Shown here piece after piece: positions 63,186 to 64,000 of a stretch of DNA of 64,000 nt (position 1 is the stretch's first letter; the number at the start of each line of letters is the position of its first letter). This stretch comes from Umboniibacter marinipuniceus. Lineage in GTDB: Bacteria; Pseudomonadota; Gammaproteobacteria; Pseudomonadales; DSM-25080. The position numbers and the translations under genes were made by a program. The stretch is taken from the NCBI RefSeq assembly GCF_003688415.1, contig NZ_REFJ01000001.1:602645-666644 (forward strand). The letters are read 5' to 3'. Below the pieces are notes generated by a model. It saw nothing but the letters and a program-made list of their open reading frames with translations. It was not told the origin of the DNA and ran no database searches.

Positions 63186-63785
63186 CTAGCTTGGATTGAC
63201 GCTGGCGGCCACTCCACCGAATTCCATGCCGAACAGTGCGATAAAGGCAATATACAAGGCCGCGTAGCCAACAACGAAAACCTTTGTGGCGGTAATGCTA
63301 TCGGACCACCAGAGAACCAATGAGCAAATAATAAACCCGGCGAAGATGGGTGCGGTGGGAGCCATCTGCCCTATGAAAATTGGCATGAAGGCCAACGCCC
63401 AAGCCCAGAATAATGCTGAAATACCGAAGAACATACTTCGGAACTCCATGAAGGTGGCTTTGAGGTCAACCTTAGCGTCCTCGATGTCGGGAACCATGAG
63501 GGAGGTGCATAGATAAAGCAGAGTGGGGCCTATCAGTAGGTAGAGGTATATCAAGAAGTTAATTTGAGCTAATGACCGCATCCCGAGAATAGACCACCAA
63601 AGGAGGAGGTGTGCCATTAACTGAGACGCAACCAGCAAATAGAATGGCCAGAAGGGTTCTACCTTAATTGTCTTGCGTTTCTTTACAAACTCGCCGAATC
63701 CGCCAATGAGTCGAACTAGCCCCATACCATTGACTACGGCTGCTAAGGCAATAATAACTGGCCAGATTGCAGCAACATTATTCAT
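63186..63785 (-). CDS. Multi-spanning membrane protein of unknown function
   Basis: A 199-residue protein with about six helices and short loops (NVAAIWPVIIALAAVVNGMG; WPFYLLVASQLMAHLLLWW; FLIYLYLLIGPTLLYLC and further). No motif I recognise. GGAAG precedes the ATG. Single gene, convergent with the hydroxylase. Confidence 0.65.
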   Translation of the reverse strand: MNNVAAIWPVIIALAAVVNGMGLVRLIGGFGEFVKKRKTIKVEPFWPFYLLVASQLMAHLLLWWSILGMRSLAQINFLIYLYLLIGPTLLYLCTSLMVPDIEDAKVDLKATFMEFRSMFFGISALFWAWALAFMPIFIGQMAPTAPIFAGFIICSLVLWWSDSITATKVFVVGYAALYIAFIALFGMEFGGVAASVNPS

Positions 63786-63855
63786 TAAGGATCTTCCCCC
63801 AAACGTTGGTTAATCTTGTGTCATTACTCTAAAAGATAAGCCTAGCGGTTTTTTT

Positions 63856-63960
63856 CACAACTTGCCGTCTTAGTGGGTTTACACAAGTTGCCGTCTTAGT
63901 GGGTTTTACACAAGTTGCCGTCCCCGCGGGTTTTACACAAGTTGCCGTCCCAGCTGGTCC
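63856..63960. repeat. Four-copy 26-27-bp tandem array near the right edge
   Basis: The core TTGCCGTC recurs at 63862, 63888, 63915 and 63942. Units begin ACACAAGTTGCCGTC and end in a GGGTTTT stretch, without spacers. No gene is visible from 63786 to the edge. It may be the end of an element that continues outside the window, or a promoter-linked array. Confidence 0.85.
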
Positions 63961-64000
63961 TTCAGAACCTTCAAATTGGCACCACATTGCCTACTCGTTC

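Noticed and set aside
63856-63960. Possible CRISPR array at the right edge
   Set aside because: The units are contiguous and almost identical, without unique spacers.

Overview
The window looks like the chromosome of a free-living, probably marine, Gammaproteobacterium, perhaps near the Cellvibrionales. The grounds are inference only: moderate GC, an RhlE-type helicase, an RsuA-type pseudouridine synthase, an AbgT transporter, KatG, M16, S9 and M24 peptidases, sterol-desaturase-family hydroxylases and DUF1254/DUF1214 proteins. I see no rRNA, no convincing tRNA, no CRISPR array and no transposase gene.

Layout. 0-5 kb: the start of a membrane sensor with a DAHL-like periplasmic domain, coupled to a di-haem cytochrome c peroxidase; then a DEAD-box helicase and an APC permease. 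5-11 kb: a DUF2235 hydrolase with a 15-fold 9-bp repeat in its tail, a two-gene operon (tail-anchored protein plus membrane-tethered HTH) behind a cluster of TGACAG hexamers, a spermidine-synthase-like protein, a short-chain dehydrogenase and a serine hydrolase. 11-18 kb: three toxin-antitoxin modules (BrnT/CopG-like, HigBA-like, VapBC) mixed with a TonB/TPR protein, two glyoxalase-fold secreted proteins, a split DUF1254/DUF1214 pair and a decayed copy of that pair, then a K+-channel-like membrane protein.

18.7-34.4 kb is a defence-rich accessory region, partly AT-rich. It holds a methyltransferase-HNH nuclease fusion; a tight operon of winged-helix regulator, C5 DNA methyltransferase, McrB-like AAA+ motor and McrC-like nuclease (a LlaJI/BsuMI-like restriction-modification arrangement); an opposing cluster with a membrane sensor-like protein, a small protein and a frameshifted PD-(D/E)XK protein; a DUF2075 helicase-nuclease coupled to a MazG-type pyrophosphohydrolase; and an Mrr-like membrane nuclease.

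34-64 kb is mostly metabolic and envelope genes: a fused DUF1254/DUF1214 lipoprotein, two sterol-desaturase-family enzymes, a DUF2306 membrane protein behind three 70-bp tandem repeats, an AraC-type regulator interrupted by an in-frame TAG, AbgT, a two-component system, a DJ-1/PfpI protein, a second TonB/TPR protein, peptidases, KatG, a membrane protein/XRE pair with a readable promoter and operators, and a Crp/Fnr regulator.

Two patterns cross the whole window. A 14-bp near-palindrome, TACMCAAAWRGGTA, occurs upstream of at least four unrelated loci (three times at one) and once inside a gene, suggesting an uncharacterised regulon. Several short tandem arrays (9, 23, 26-27, 39 and 70 bp) sit at gene ends or promoters with no adjacent mobile-element gene.
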